The notes: generated from the letters alone by a model not told the origin. 25,656 nucleotides of DNA from Bacillota bacterium (GCA_012842325.1 DUTA01000132.1:1-25656); one strand, 5' to 3'. Positions 5,715 through 13,253 are shown, counted from the first letter of the stretch. Program-made: numbers and translations.

Positions 5715-6107
5715 ATGGATTTTCGGGCGGCAATCCCAATTATCGAGGGAAAGCTCTATTCCTGGGGGCTTCGTCAGATTGAGATGCCCGGCCCTGTTAT
5801 GAGCAGGCCGTTCGATGAGCCTGCACCGGACTCAAAGGGCAAGCGCGACTCCATCCAGGAGATATGGGTGCTGAAACACCAGTATGAACTCTGGGAGGCG
5901 AAGGTGATCAACGAGGCCGTTTCCCGCATGAGCAGAGAGCAGCAGGAGCTCATCAGGATGCGTTACATCGAGCGCATGCAGTGGCACAGGATCGCCGAAG
6001 CCTTAGGCTGTGATTACAGGTCGTGTTTCCGGATCAGGGACGGCATCCTGATGATCCTCGCATATGAGCTTAAGTTACTTGGCGAAAATCACAGAATTAG
6101 AGCATGA
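5715..6107 (+). CDS. Sigma-region-4-like phage late transcription regulator (ArpU/RinA type)
   Basis: 130 residues; ATG preceded by GGGAAGG. The C-terminal half contains LSREQQEL-type spacing (MSREQQELIRMRYIER), then WHRIAEALGCDYRSCFRIRD. This is the helix-turn-helix arrangement of sigma-70 region 4 and of the ArpU/RinA late regulators of Gram-positive phages. Such proteins bind just upstream of the packaging genes and switch on late transcription. Its place as the last gene before a strong promoter and the terminase region fits that role well. Its stop codon lies inside the loop of the inverted repeat at 6085-6120, which could be its own binding site. Confidence 0.75.
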   Translation: MDFRAAIPIIEGKLYSWGLRQIEMPGPVMSRPFDEPAPDSKGKRDSIQEIWVLKHQYELWEAKVINEAVSRMSREQQELIRMRYIERMQWHRIAEALGCDYRSCFRIRDGILMILAYELKLLGENHRIRA

Positions 6108-6120
6108 TAAATGTGATTTT
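6085..6120. promoter_or_regulatory. Inverted repeat at the end of the late regulator gene
   Basis: AAAATCACA (6085-6093) and TGTGATTTT (6112-6120) are perfect 9-bp arms 18 bases apart. The regulator's stop codon (6105-6107) is in the loop. The 3' arm merges with the promoter region at 6126-6153, and a related TGTGGCACATTTT follows. It may be a weak terminator for the early genes, an operator for the late activator, or both. Confidence 0.5.
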
Positions 6121-6125
6121 GTCAT

Positions 6126-6153
6126 TTTGTGGCACATTTTCCCGTGATAAAAT
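6126..6153 (+). promoter_or_regulatory. Probable late promoter (extended -10)
   Basis: Extended -10 TGATAAAAT (6145-6153: TG, one base, TAAAAT). A weak -35, TTTGTG at 6126-6131, has a 16-bp spacer. A poor -35 with an extended -10 is typical for promoters that need an activator, in keeping with the regulator encoded just upstream. Transcription should start near 6160 and run toward the packaging genes. Confidence 0.5.
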
Positions 6154-6189
6154 GTAGCTGAACAGTAATGTTCGGCAGATAGGTGAACT

Positions 6190-6241
6190 GGGGAAAGCAG
6201 AAAGAGGTGTTGACCGAGGCACCTCTTTTTTGCTTTTCCCC
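6190..6241 (+). terminator. Strong terminator between late promoter and first late gene
   Basis: Inner stem AAAGAGGTG (6201-6209) with CACCTCTTT (6220-6228) followed by further T residues. The outer sequences GGGGAAAGC and GCTTTTCCCC can extend the stem. It lies about 30-70 bases after the predicted transcription start, so it would cut late transcripts to ~70 nt unless read through. A small GAAC/GTTC hairpin (about 6160-6173) precedes it. Confidence 0.75.
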
Positions 6242-6271
6242 GCAAGATGCCTTGAAACGGAGGCGGGAAGG

Positions 6272-6529
6272 TTGACGGATAAGGAACGGTGCACCATCGC
6301 CGCCTGGATACTGATGTCTGCGGCTGAACTGGCCGCCTTAATTCTGTGTGGAGATGAACCTGCCTCCGGTGATATAGATCGGGCGGGCAGCATCTGCCTG
6401 CATCCAGATGATGCGAGAGTGAACCTCACGGTGATGGGCGGCTCAAAGAAGTGGCTGTGCAGGCTGTGCGGCCATCAGTTCGAGGATGGCCAGGAGGGAG
6501 GGGCTCATGGTCAAGGTGGAGAGGGTTGA
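6272..6529 (+). CDS. Small zinc-ribbon-like protein
   Basis: 85 residues from TTG 6272, chosen for the upstream GGAGGCGGGAAGG; ATG 6314 is an alternative. An upstream in-frame TTG at 6230 lies inside the terminator and is rejected. The C-terminal part has a Cys/His segment (SICLHPDD) and, about 20 residues on, KKWLCRLCGHQFED, a CxxCG zinc-ribbon knuckle. The same knuckle type (CxxCGxxF) ends the two ParB-domain proteins downstream, which suggests a shared origin or partner. The last 15 Gly-rich residues overlap the next gene and may have little function. The role is unknown; it is the first gene of the late operon. Confidence 0.55.
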   Translation: MTDKERCTIAAWILMSAAELAALILCGDEPASGDIDRAGSICLHPDDARVNLTVMGGSKKWLCRLCGHQFEDGQEGGAHGQGGEG

Positions 6530-7775
6530 GTTCGCTTATGTCCCTGTTGGAAGCCTTGTGCCTTTTGCGGGGAATCCCAGGAAGATAAGCCCAAAGGGGC
6601 TTGAGAAGCTCCAGATAAGTGTCGAGAGCTTCGGCTTCGTAAGCCCCATCATCGCGCAGAAGGGCACGAACATGATAATTTCCGGCCACCAAAGGTGGGA
6701 AGCGGCAAAGGCAGCTGGGCTGACCGAAGTCGCGGCCGTGTTCGTTGAGTTTGACGATGAGACGGCGAAGGCATACAATCTTGCCGACAACCGCCTGCGG
6801 GATGAATCGGAGTGGGATTTCGATGCGCTCGCTGACATCTTAGAAGAGCTCGACACGGGTTCATTTGACCTCACGATCACGGGCTTCGATGAAGTAGAGC
6901 TTGAGCGCATCATGACCTGGGCCCCTCCTGAAATAAGCGAGCCGGAAGAAGCCCTTGTCTCTTCCGAAGAAAGTCCTCCTATCGCTAAGCTGGGAGATGT
7001 CTATCAATTAGGCGAGCACATCTTAATCTGCGGTGATGCAACCGATCCCGCAGTTTGGGGTGAGCTTAAAAGCCTAGCCGGATCTCCCAACCTTATCTTT
7101 ACCTCGCCTCCTTACCCCGGCGCGGATATGTGGGAGACGGAAGGGGATAAGCTCGTAGAGGTCGGGAACAAGACCATGAAACTCGCCTACGATGCGCTCC
7201 TAACTGGAGGCGTGCTCGTCTGGAACACCGCAGACATCCCCAGAGGTAACGAGGGCTATGTCCCAAACATCGCCAGGGATACCTTTACGGCCATCGAGAC
7301 GGGCTTCAGATACCGCGGTGAGATTATCTGGGACAAGGACGTAAAGAGCCTGCCTCTTCCGGGGGCATACAGAAGGCCCACTATCCCAAACAACACCCAT
7401 GAGGCCCTGCTCGTCTTCTTCAAGGGCGCATGGAAGCCGCGGGATAAGAAGGGCGTGCTGCACTCGGAGGCGATGGAGTGGAACCGCTACACCATCTGGC
7501 AGATTCACACCGAGAATGAGGCGAAGAAGCTCGGGCATATCGCACCTTTCCCTGTGGAGCTCGCTGTACGCGTTCTAACCCTTTGGAGCCTCCCCGGGGA
7601 CTACGTGCTCGATCCGTTCATGGGCTCCGGTACGGTGATAATTGCAGCAGAGAGCCTCGGCAGGAAGGCGCTCGGCATTGAGATACAGCCTCGCTATGTT
7701 GATGCGGCTGTGAGCCGCTGGGAGCTCTATACAGGCAGAAAAGCCGTTCTCATTAAAGGGGGCGGTGGGGCATGA
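6507..7775 (+). CDS. ParB-like domain fused to a DNA methyltransferase (beta-type N4/N6)
   Basis: 422 residues from ATG 6507, preceded by AGGAGGGAGG; ATG 6486 in frame is less likely. Residues about 5-130 form a ParB/Srx-fold domain: GNPRKISPKGLEKLQ, FGFVSPIIAQKG and the GHQR motif. From about residue 155 comes an amino-methyltransferase: TSPPY near residue 199 (motif IV) and then LDPFMGSGTVIIAAESLGRK near residue 365 (motif I, SAM binding), the order of beta-class enzymes. SPPY favours N4-cytosine, but N6-adenine is possible. The enzyme transfers a methyl group from SAM to phage DNA, probably for protection against restriction. It overlaps the next gene by 4 bases (ATGA). Confidence 0.88.
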   Translation: MVKVERVEFAYVPVGSLVPFAGNPRKISPKGLEKLQISVESFGFVSPIIAQKGTNMIISGHQRWEAAKAAGLTEVAAVFVEFDDETAKAYNLADNRLRDESEWDFDALADILEELDTGSFDLTITGFDEVELERIMTWAPPEISEPEEALVSSEESPPIAKLGDVYQLGEHILICGDATDPAVWGELKSLAGSPNLIFTSPPYPGADMWETEGDKLVEVGNKTMKLAYDALLTGGVLVWNTADIPRGNEGYVPNIARDTFTAIETGFRYRGEIIWDKDVKSLPLPGAYRRPTIPNNTHEALLVFFKGAWKPRDKKGVLHSEAMEWNRYTIWQIHTENEAKKLGHIAPFPVELAVRVLTLWSLPGDYVLDPFMGSGTVIIAAESLGRKALGIEIQPRYVDAAVSRWELYTGRKAVLIKGGGGA

Positions 7776-8245
7776 TTATCAAAACTATCCCGGTCGAGAT
7801 GGTGAAGCTCCATCCCTTAAACCCCAGGAAGGATTTACAGCCTGGAGATGCTGACTTCGAACGCTTGAGAAGGTCCATCGAGGCGTTCGGCTTTGTTGAG
7901 CCCCTCGTCTGGAATGAGCGCACAGGATTTCTTGTCGGCGGCAACCAGCGTTTCAAGGTGCTCCTTGAACAGGGCGCAAAAGAGGTTACGGTCTCGGTTG
8001 TTGATCTTGATGAGAAGGACGAGCAGCTGCTTTCCATTGCGCTCAATAGGGTCCGCGGGGAGTGGGATGGGGAGAAGCTCGTGGCACTCTTAAAAGAGAT
8101 AGCAGAGATGGGGGCTGATGTCACCCTGACGGGCTTTGATCCGGTCAACTTCGATCAGGTGCTTATCTGGCCGGAAGAGCAGGACGCGGAGAAGAAGAAA
8201 AAGCTCCTTATCTGTCCCAACTGCGGGCATCAATTCGAGGCGTAG
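7772..8245 (+). CDS. ParB-like domain protein with C-terminal zinc ribbon (paralogue 1)
   Basis: 157 residues; ATG overlaps the upstream TGA as ATGA, so translation is coupled. A ParB/Srx-type domain covers residues about 1-130 (LNPRKDLQPGDADFERLRRS, FGFVEPLVW, GGNQRFKVL). Where related domains have GHQR, this one has GNQR, a change at a conserved position. The segment VTLTGFDPVNFDQVLIWPE resembles the ParB-domain end of the methyltransferase fusion. The protein ends in LLICPNCGHQFEA, a zinc knuckle. It is clearly a duplicate of the next gene (shared NPRKDL, EPLVWNERTG or LPLVWNERTG, VTVSVVDLDE). It may guide or regulate the adjacent methyltransferases; its own activity is unknown. Confidence 0.8.
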   Translation: MIIKTIPVEMVKLHPLNPRKDLQPGDADFERLRRSIEAFGFVEPLVWNERTGFLVGGNQRFKVLLEQGAKEVTVSVVDLDEKDEQLLSIALNRVRGEWDGEKLVALLKEIAEMGADVTLTGFDPVNFDQVLIWPEEQDAEKKKKLLICPNCGHQFEA

Positions 8246-8257
8246 GGGGTGAGCTCT

Positions 8258-8755
8258 TTGCGGATTGAGACGATTCCGATCAGCAAGATCAAGCGGGCTA
8301 AGTACAACCCCAGGAAGGACTTAACCTCGGCCGATCCGGAGTATCAGAACCTAAAGCGCGTTATGGAACGCTACGGCTTTCTTCTGCCGCTTGTCTGGAA
8401 TGAGAGGACTGGTGTCTTAGTCGGCGGCCATCAAAGGCTTAAGATACTTGAGGCTCAAGGGGTAAAGGAAGTAACGGTCTCTGTTGTTGATTTAGACGAG
8501 GCCCATGAACGGGCCCTTAATGTAGCCCTAAACAACCTTGAGGGGGACTGGGACAATGAGGTCTTAATCAGTGTCCTAAATGAGCTTAAGGATACCGGGG
8601 CAGACCTTTCTCTAACAGGCTTTTCGGATGAAGAGCTGATGCGCCTCATTGACTGGCATCCTGATGCGGTGAGCTTCCCTGAATACGATGAATCGGTGAA
8701 GGAAGAAGTCGAGATGGTAACCTGCGAGGTGTGCGGTTATGTCTTCCCAAAGTAG
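8258..8755 (+). CDS. ParB-like domain protein with C-terminal zinc ribbon (paralogue 2)
   Basis: 165 residues from TTG 8258. This start is preferred over GTG 8249 because AGGGGGTGA lies just upstream and because LRIETIPI then aligns exactly with MIIKTIPV at the start of paralogue 1. The ParB/Srx-type domain (YNPRKDL, GFLLPLVWNERTG, GGHQRLKIL, VTVSVVDLDE) keeps the GHQR motif that paralogue 1 has altered. The C-terminus is MVTCEVCGYVFPK, again a CxxCG knuckle. The end overlaps the C5-methyltransferase by 17 bases. With the methyltransferase fusion this makes three successive ParB domains, all in the DNA modification/packaging block. Confidence 0.8.
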   Translation: MRIETIPISKIKRAKYNPRKDLTSADPEYQNLKRVMERYGFLLPLVWNERTGVLVGGHQRLKILEAQGVKEVTVSVVDLDEAHERALNVALNNLEGDWDNEVLISVLNELKDTGADLSLTGFSDEELMRLIDWHPDAVSFPEYDESVKEEVEMVTCEVCGYVFPK

Positions 8756-9731
8756 CTTCACCGTGATAAGCACCTTCTCAGGGTGTGGAGGCTCATCGCT
8801 CGGGTACAAGATGGCAGGCGGGAAGGTGCTCCTTGCGGTTGAGTTCGACAGCCACGCTGTGAGGACGTACCGCGAGAATTTCCCTGATACGCCTGTTTAT
8901 CCTAAAGACATCAAGACGCTGACCTCTGAAGATGCAATGAAAATGGCAGGTATAGAGTCTGGGGAGCTTGACATCCTAGACGGCTCGCCGCCTTGCCAGG
9001 GCTTCTCCGCAGCCGGCAAAAGGCAGCTTGACGATCCGCGTAATGCTCTATTCAAGGAGTACGTGAGGCTCCTTGTGGGGCTTAAGCCCAAGGTCCTCAT
9101 TATGGAGAACGTGCCCGGGATGGTTCGGGGGAAGATGAAGCTCGTCTTTGCTGAAATCATGGAGGCCCTCAAAACGGCCGGATACAACGTTTCTGCGAGA
9201 GTTCTAGATGCTCAGTATTTCGGGGTGCCCCAGCGGAGGAAGCGCATGATCTTTATCGGCGTCAGGCACGACTTAGGGCTTCGCCCAACTCACCCCAGGC
9301 CCAAAACGAAGCCGGTAACGGTCGGCGAGGCCCTTGCTGGGCTCCCTGATGATCCATCGAGGACGCTTACAGAGCAGGCTTATTACTACTGGCTTAAGGT
9401 CAAGCCCGGGCAGTCGTTTTCAAAGGTGCATCCCAAAGGGTACTGGTTTAACGGGATAAAAGTCGATCCGACGAAGGTCGCTCCCACGATAGCCAAAACC
9501 TCGATGCCTTCAGGCGGAGGGGGTCTGTATCATTGGAAGTACCCGCGCAGCTTGAATATCGCGGAAGCTAAAAGACTCTGCTCGTTCCCTGATGACTTCA
9601 TCCTGCGGGGGACGTTTCAGGAGCAGTGGGCGAGGCTCGGTAATTCGGTGCCTCCCCTTTTCATGAAGGCGATCGCAGAGCATGTGCGGGATACCATACT
9701 CATCCCTTTGAGGCTCAAAGAGACGGGCTGA
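8739..9731 (+). CDS. C5-cytosine-specific DNA methyltransferase
   Basis: 330 residues; ATG preceded by GAGGTG. All main motifs are present in order: I FSGCGGSSLGYKMAG (13-27), IV GSPPCQGFS with catalytic Cys86, VI ENVPGM (123-128), VIII QRRKRMIFIG (165-174), and X LGNSVPP near residue 307. The target-recognition region between VIII and X is short (about 130 residues), so a single short recognition site is likely. It methylates cytosine at carbon 5 using SAM. No restriction endonuclease lies alongside, so this is an orphan phage enzyme, probably against host restriction. It overlaps the preceding ParB paralogue by 17 bases. Confidence 0.93.
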   Translation: MSSQSSFTVISTFSGCGGSSLGYKMAGGKVLLAVEFDSHAVRTYRENFPDTPVYPKDIKTLTSEDAMKMAGIESGELDILDGSPPCQGFSAAGKRQLDDPRNALFKEYVRLLVGLKPKVLIMENVPGMVRGKMKLVFAEIMEALKTAGYNVSARVLDAQYFGVPQRRKRMIFIGVRHDLGLRPTHPRPKTKPVTVGEALAGLPDDPSRTLTEQAYYYWLKVKPGQSFSKVHPKGYWFNGIKVDPTKVAPTIAKTSMPSGGGGLYHWKYPRSLNIAEAKRLCSFPDDFILRGTFQEQWARLGNSVPPLFMKAIAEHVRDTILIPLRLKETG

Positions 9732-9744
9732 AAGGGGTGATTTT

Positions 9745-10221
9745 ATGAGTAGAAAACGCATAGGAAGGCCCTCAAAACTTACGCCGGAGGTCAAAAAAAG
9801 GCTCATTGATGCCATAAAGGCGGGGAATTATATCGAGCCAGCTTGCCGCTTTGCGGGTATCGCTCCGGCCACTTTTTACCGCTGGATGGAGCGCGGAGCT
9901 AGGGCTAGCTCGGGAGAATTTCGAGAGTTTTGGGAAGAACTCACGCGCGCGGAGGCCGAAGCTGAAGCGCGGATGGTCGCGCAGTGGCAGGCGCAGATTC
10001 CGCAGGACTGGAGGGCAGCTAGGGACTTTTTGGCAAGGAGGTTCCCTGAAAGGTGGGCTTCGAAGGACAAGATCGATCTTGAGCACAGCGGGGAAGTGAT
10101 GCAGAGGCATGATACCTCTCGTATTACCGAACAACTCGCAAAGGATAGAGATTTCCTTGAAGCAATTCAAAGGGCTTACGAATCGCGAGAAGAGGGCGAT
10201 CTACTATCGGGCGATGCCTGA
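9745..10221 (+). CDS. Terminase small subunit
   Basis: 158 residues; ATG follows AAAGGGGTGA. The N-terminus RKRIGRPSKLTPEVKKRLID followed by GIAPATFYRWMERG is a helix-turn-helix typical of small terminase subunits that bind the packaging site. A charged helical middle (RAEAEAEARMVAQWQ) and FPERWASKDKIDLEHSGEV follow; the segment W-[AS]-x-[KR]-x-[KR]-[ILV]-[DE]-[LH]-x-H-S-G is a common signature of this family. It recognises phage DNA and hands it to the large subunit, encoded by the overlapping next gene. Confidence 0.88.
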   Translation: MSRKRIGRPSKLTPEVKKRLIDAIKAGNYIEPACRFAGIAPATFYRWMERGARASSGEFREFWEELTRAEAEAEARMVAQWQAQIPQDWRAARDFLARRFPERWASKDKIDLEHSGEVMQRHDTSRITEQLAKDRDFLEAIQRAYESREEGDLLSGDA

Positions 10222-11572
10222 TGTCTGGATCGCCGAAGTAACGGGTGAGAAGCCCTGGAGAAAGCAGACGGAGATTTTGAGGGCACTAGCTCTCCACAGA
10301 AGGGTCGCGGTCGCAAGCTGCAACTCGGCGGGCAAATCCTGGCTTGCAGCTCGCGCAGCTGCGTGGTTTCTGGCCAACTTCTATCCGGCCGTCGTGGTTA
10401 CTACTGCGCCGACAGACAGGCAGGTTCGGCGCATCCTCTGGAAAGAGATACACAGCCTCTTTAACAGGGCGAAGAGGAACGGCATCAACCTTGGCGGCAA
10501 GCTCCTGACAAAGAGCTGGGAGTTTACTGAAGAGCACTTCGCCTTCGGCTTCGCGACAAGGGACTACGATCCGGACGCTTTCCAGGGCATCCACTCGGAT
10601 AACGTGCTGGTTATCGTGGACGAGGCTGCAGGCATCTCTGAATCAATCTGGGAAGGCGTTATGTCTGTTGTGAGAGGGCAGAACGCAAAGCTCCTTGCGA
10701 TCGGGAACCCAACGAACCTCTCAGGCACCTTCTACAACGCGTTTACAGCTAAGGGATGGTGGACTACCCACATATCCGCGTTTGAGACGCCAAACCTCCA
10801 GGGGAAAGGCATCGTGATACCTGGGCTTATTACCGAGCAGGACATCGAAGATGCCAGAGAGGACTGGGGAGAGGGCTCTTTTCTCTGGCAGTCGAGAATC
10901 CTCGGTATCTTTCCAGATAAGGTTGAGGATACCTTAATTTCGCTTTCCTGGGTTGAGGCGGCGGCTAACCAGGACTTTGAGCCGGAAGGACCTGTCGAGG
11001 TCGCCTGCGACGTTGCGCGGTACGGCTCTGACAGCACTGTCTTTGTGGCGCGCCGGGGCCCTCTTCTTATCGCGGGAGAGGAGCACACGCAGCTCTCCAC
11101 GATGGAGACGGCGGGAAGGCTTATTGACTTCGTGCGCCGGCACAATGCAATGGTCGTGAAGGTTGATGCTGTCGGTATCGGGGCGGGTGTTTACGATAGG
11201 CTGAAAGAGGTCTTAAGAGATGTCTTGGTGCTTGAGATGAATGCCGGGGGTACGCCGATTGATGCTTCCGCTTATGCCGATGCGGGCACAGAGTGGTGGC
11301 ACAACCTCGCTAAAAAGCTTCAGGCAGGGGAAATCGGCGGCAGGCTCTTTGGAGACAGAAGGGTGATGCGGGAGCTGACCAGCAGGCGGTACCGCTACCT
11401 CTCCGATGGGCGCATGAAGCTTGAGACGAAAGAAGAGATGCGGAAGAAAGGGTTTAAATCCCCTGACTGGGGAGATGCTATCGCAATGGCTTATGCTGGG
11501 GTAAAGGAGAGGCCGAAGATAAACGTGCGGCCTGTGATGGATCTGACATCGGCGAGCAGATGGAGGCGGTGA
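10157..11572 (+). CDS. Terminase large subunit (packaging ATPase/nuclease)
   Basis: About 471 residues. Starts at ATG 10109, TTG 10157 and ATG 10214 are all possible; 10157 is chosen for AAAGGATAGAG upstream and a moderate 65-base overlap with the small subunit. The ATPase domain has a degenerate Walker A, ASCNSAGKS (about residue 53), TTAPTDRQVRRILW after it, and Walker B VLVIVDEA (about residue 150). A coupling-type motif AIGNPT follows. The C-terminal nuclease domain shows Asp residues in ACDVARYGSDSTVF, VKVDAVGIGAG and SPDWGDAIAMAY, in the RNase H-like order. It drives DNA into the prohead and cuts it. Portal follows 3 bases later. Confidence 0.92.
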   Translation: MKQFKGLTNREKRAIYYRAMPDVWIAEVTGEKPWRKQTEILRALALHRRVAVASCNSAGKSWLAARAAAWFLANFYPAVVVTTAPTDRQVRRILWKEIHSLFNRAKRNGINLGGKLLTKSWEFTEEHFAFGFATRDYDPDAFQGIHSDNVLVIVDEAAGISESIWEGVMSVVRGQNAKLLAIGNPTNLSGTFYNAFTAKGWWTTHISAFETPNLQGKGIVIPGLITEQDIEDAREDWGEGSFLWQSRILGIFPDKVEDTLISLSWVEAAANQDFEPEGPVEVACDVARYGSDSTVFVARRGPLLIAGEEHTQLSTMETAGRLIDFVRRHNAMVVKVDAVGIGAGVYDRLKEVLRDVLVLEMNAGGTPIDASAYADAGTEWWHNLAKKLQAGEIGGRLFGDRRVMRELTSRRYRYLSDGRMKLETKEEMRKKGFKSPDWGDAIAMAYAGVKERPKINVRPVMDLTSASRWRR

Positions 11573-11575
11573 GAT

Positions 11576-12847
11576 ATGCCTACGCTTGATTTAAGGGAGC
11601 TTGGGCTTACGGGCCTTGAGCGTTTCGGGGGCTGGGTCTATGAGGAGTTCCTGCAGGAGCTTCAGGGCCAGCGGGCGGTGCAGGTCTACCAGGAGATGAG
11701 CTCCAACGACCCTGTGATCGGGGCTGTCCTCCACGCGATCGAGATGCTGATCCGGCAGGTCGAATGGAGGGTCGAACCTGGAGGCAGGAGCCTTGAGGAT
11801 ATGGCGGCAGCGCATTTTCTTGAAACCTGCCTTGAAGATATGGAGATGACATGGGAAGAGACTATTGCAGAAATCCTCTCCATGCTCGTTTACGGTTGGA
11901 GCTACCATGAGATTCTCTACAAAGTGCGCCACGGCCAGAGCCGTGATCCGGCCTATAACTCACGCTACAGCGACGGCCGGATCGGATGGAGGGGCTTTCC
12001 CATTAGGGCACAGAGCTCTCTTTGGGAGTGGCAGTTTGACGAGAACGGTAGGATACTTGGGATGGTGCAGATGGCACCACCTGACTACAAGCTTAGGGTA
12101 ATCCCCATGGAAAAATCCCTGCTGTTCCGTACTACAAGCTATAAAAACAACCCTGAAGGGCGGTCGGTGCTCAGGTCCGCATTTAGGCCGTGGTATTTCA
12201 AAAAGCAAATCGAGACGATCGAGGGCATCGGCATTGAAAGGGACCTTGCGGGGCTTCCTATCGCTTGGGTGCCGCCGGAGCTTTTATCTCCTAACGCATC
12301 GCCTGAAGATAGGCAGGTCTTAGAATCAATTAAACGCATCGTAACCAATGTCCGGCGTGACGAGCAGGAAGGAATTGTGTTCCCCCTGGTCTATGACGAG
12401 AACGGCAATAAGGTCTTTGACTTTGGGCTTCTTTCAACAGGCGGCACGCGGCAGTTCAATACGGACGCGGTGATCGCCCGCTATGACCAGCGGATCGCAA
12501 TGACCGTGCTTGCGGACTTCATCCTCCTTGGGCATGAGCAGGTCGGGAGCTTCTCTCTGGCTTCGTCAAAGACGCACCTCTTCTCGGTGGCTCTCGGCAC
12601 CTGGCTCAATGTGATCGCAGCGCAGTTCAACCGGATAGCTATTCCGAGGCTCTTTGCTCTAAACAGCTTCCGGCTTGAGAAGCTGCCTAAGCTCGTGCCT
12701 GGAGACATCGAAGTGCCGAACCTGACAGAGCTCGGAGACTACATCACAAAACTCGCCGGAGCCGGTATGGACCTCTTCCCTGATGAAAAGCTGGAGGATT
12801 ACCTGCGTAAAGTCGCGAACCTGCCGAAGCCCGATAATGCCGTCTAG
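11576..12847 (+). CDS. Portal protein (DUF935, Mu gp29-like)
   Basis: 423 residues; ATG after GGCGGTGAGAT, 3 bases past the terminase stop. The sequence has YQEMSSNDPVIGAVLHAIEM near the N-terminus, LVYGWSYHEILYK, and a long region ending in GAGMDLFPDEKLEDYLRK. This pattern (repeated sampling of D-P-x-[IV], GW/GYSxxEI, and the final P-D-E helix) is that of the DUF935/Mu gp29 portal family. The portal forms the dodecameric ring for DNA entry and tail attachment. It is shorter than the ~500 residues of Mu gp29 but complete in layout. Its TAG stop is itself part of a CCGTCTAG unit resembling the repeats that follow. Confidence 0.85.
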   Translation: MPTLDLRELGLTGLERFGGWVYEEFLQELQGQRAVQVYQEMSSNDPVIGAVLHAIEMLIRQVEWRVEPGGRSLEDMAAAHFLETCLEDMEMTWEETIAEILSMLVYGWSYHEILYKVRHGQSRDPAYNSRYSDGRIGWRGFPIRAQSSLWEWQFDENGRILGMVQMAPPDYKLRVIPMEKSLLFRTTSYKNNPEGRSVLRSAFRPWYFKKQIETIEGIGIERDLAGLPIAWVPPELLSPNASPEDRQVLESIKRIVTNVRRDEQEGIVFPLVYDENGNKVFDFGLLSTGGTRQFNTDAVIARYDQRIAMTVLADFILLGHEQVGSFSLASSKTHLFSVALGTWLNVIAAQFNRIAIPRLFALNSFRLEKLPKLVPGDIEVPNLTELGDYITKLAGAGMDLFPDEKLEDYLRKVANLPKPDNAV

Positions 12848-12868
12848 GACGGTTTTAGAGTGCATCAA

Positions 12869-12988
12869 GCGTCTAGCCGCCTAAGAGTCTGGTTTCCTAA
12901 ATGTCTGGGCTCCTAAGCGTCAAGCCTTCTAAGTGTTTAGGCGTCTAAGCATTTGGGCGTTTAACCGTCTGGGCGGCGAGGTTTTAAG
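12869..12988. repeat. Degenerate 8-bp-period repeat array 2 (consensus GCGTCTAA)
   Basis: Exactly 15 consecutive 8-bp units without a gap, such as GCGTCTAG, CCGCCTAA, GAGTCTGG, TTTCCTAA, GCGTCTAA and CCGTCTGG. The core YTRR (CTAG, CTAA, CTGG, TTAA) recurs in each register while the other four bases vary. The array opens with ATCAAGCGTCTAG, the same 13 bases that open array 3. Confidence 0.85.
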
Positions 12989-13025
12989 GCGGATGGTTGT
13001 TCGGCAGCGGTAAAATGTGAAGGGA

Positions 13026-13228
13026 GAGCCTGGAGCCTGGCTTTCTTTCTAGGATGCCTCTCTGAACGCACAGGAGCTTCCAGGTTGAGTTTTTTGGCGG
13101 TTAGGGTAGTCCAATATACCCTCGCGAAAAAGAAGGCTTAAATCGCCCCGTATTTCGTTTTAGAAAGATGCACCATCGGCACAGAGCCTGGGAGTTATCC
13201 TGGGCTTTCACCATAGATGCCTCCCTGG
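13026..13228. repeat. Pair of degenerate ~40-bp direct repeats
   Basis: Copy A (13026-13064) and copy B (13184-13228) share GAGCCTGG, then CCTGG(G)CTTTC, then TAG(G)ATGCCTC followed by CTG, with small insertions between blocks. Both can form GC-rich hairpins. They look like diverged copies of one structured unit. Confidence 0.5.
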
Positions 13229-13253
13229 GCTTAAAAGAAAGCCCAGGAGAGGC
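13199..13253. repeat. Hairpin with two alternative 5' arms
   Basis: The 3' arm (13237-13253, containing GAAAGCCCAGG then A and GAGGC) can pair with GCCTC plus CCTGGGCTT at 13219-13232 (14 pairs, one bulge, 6-base loop), or with CCTGGGCTTTC at 13199-13209 (11 perfect pairs). The two pairings exclude each other. No T-run follows, so this is not a simple terminator. Confidence 0.65.
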
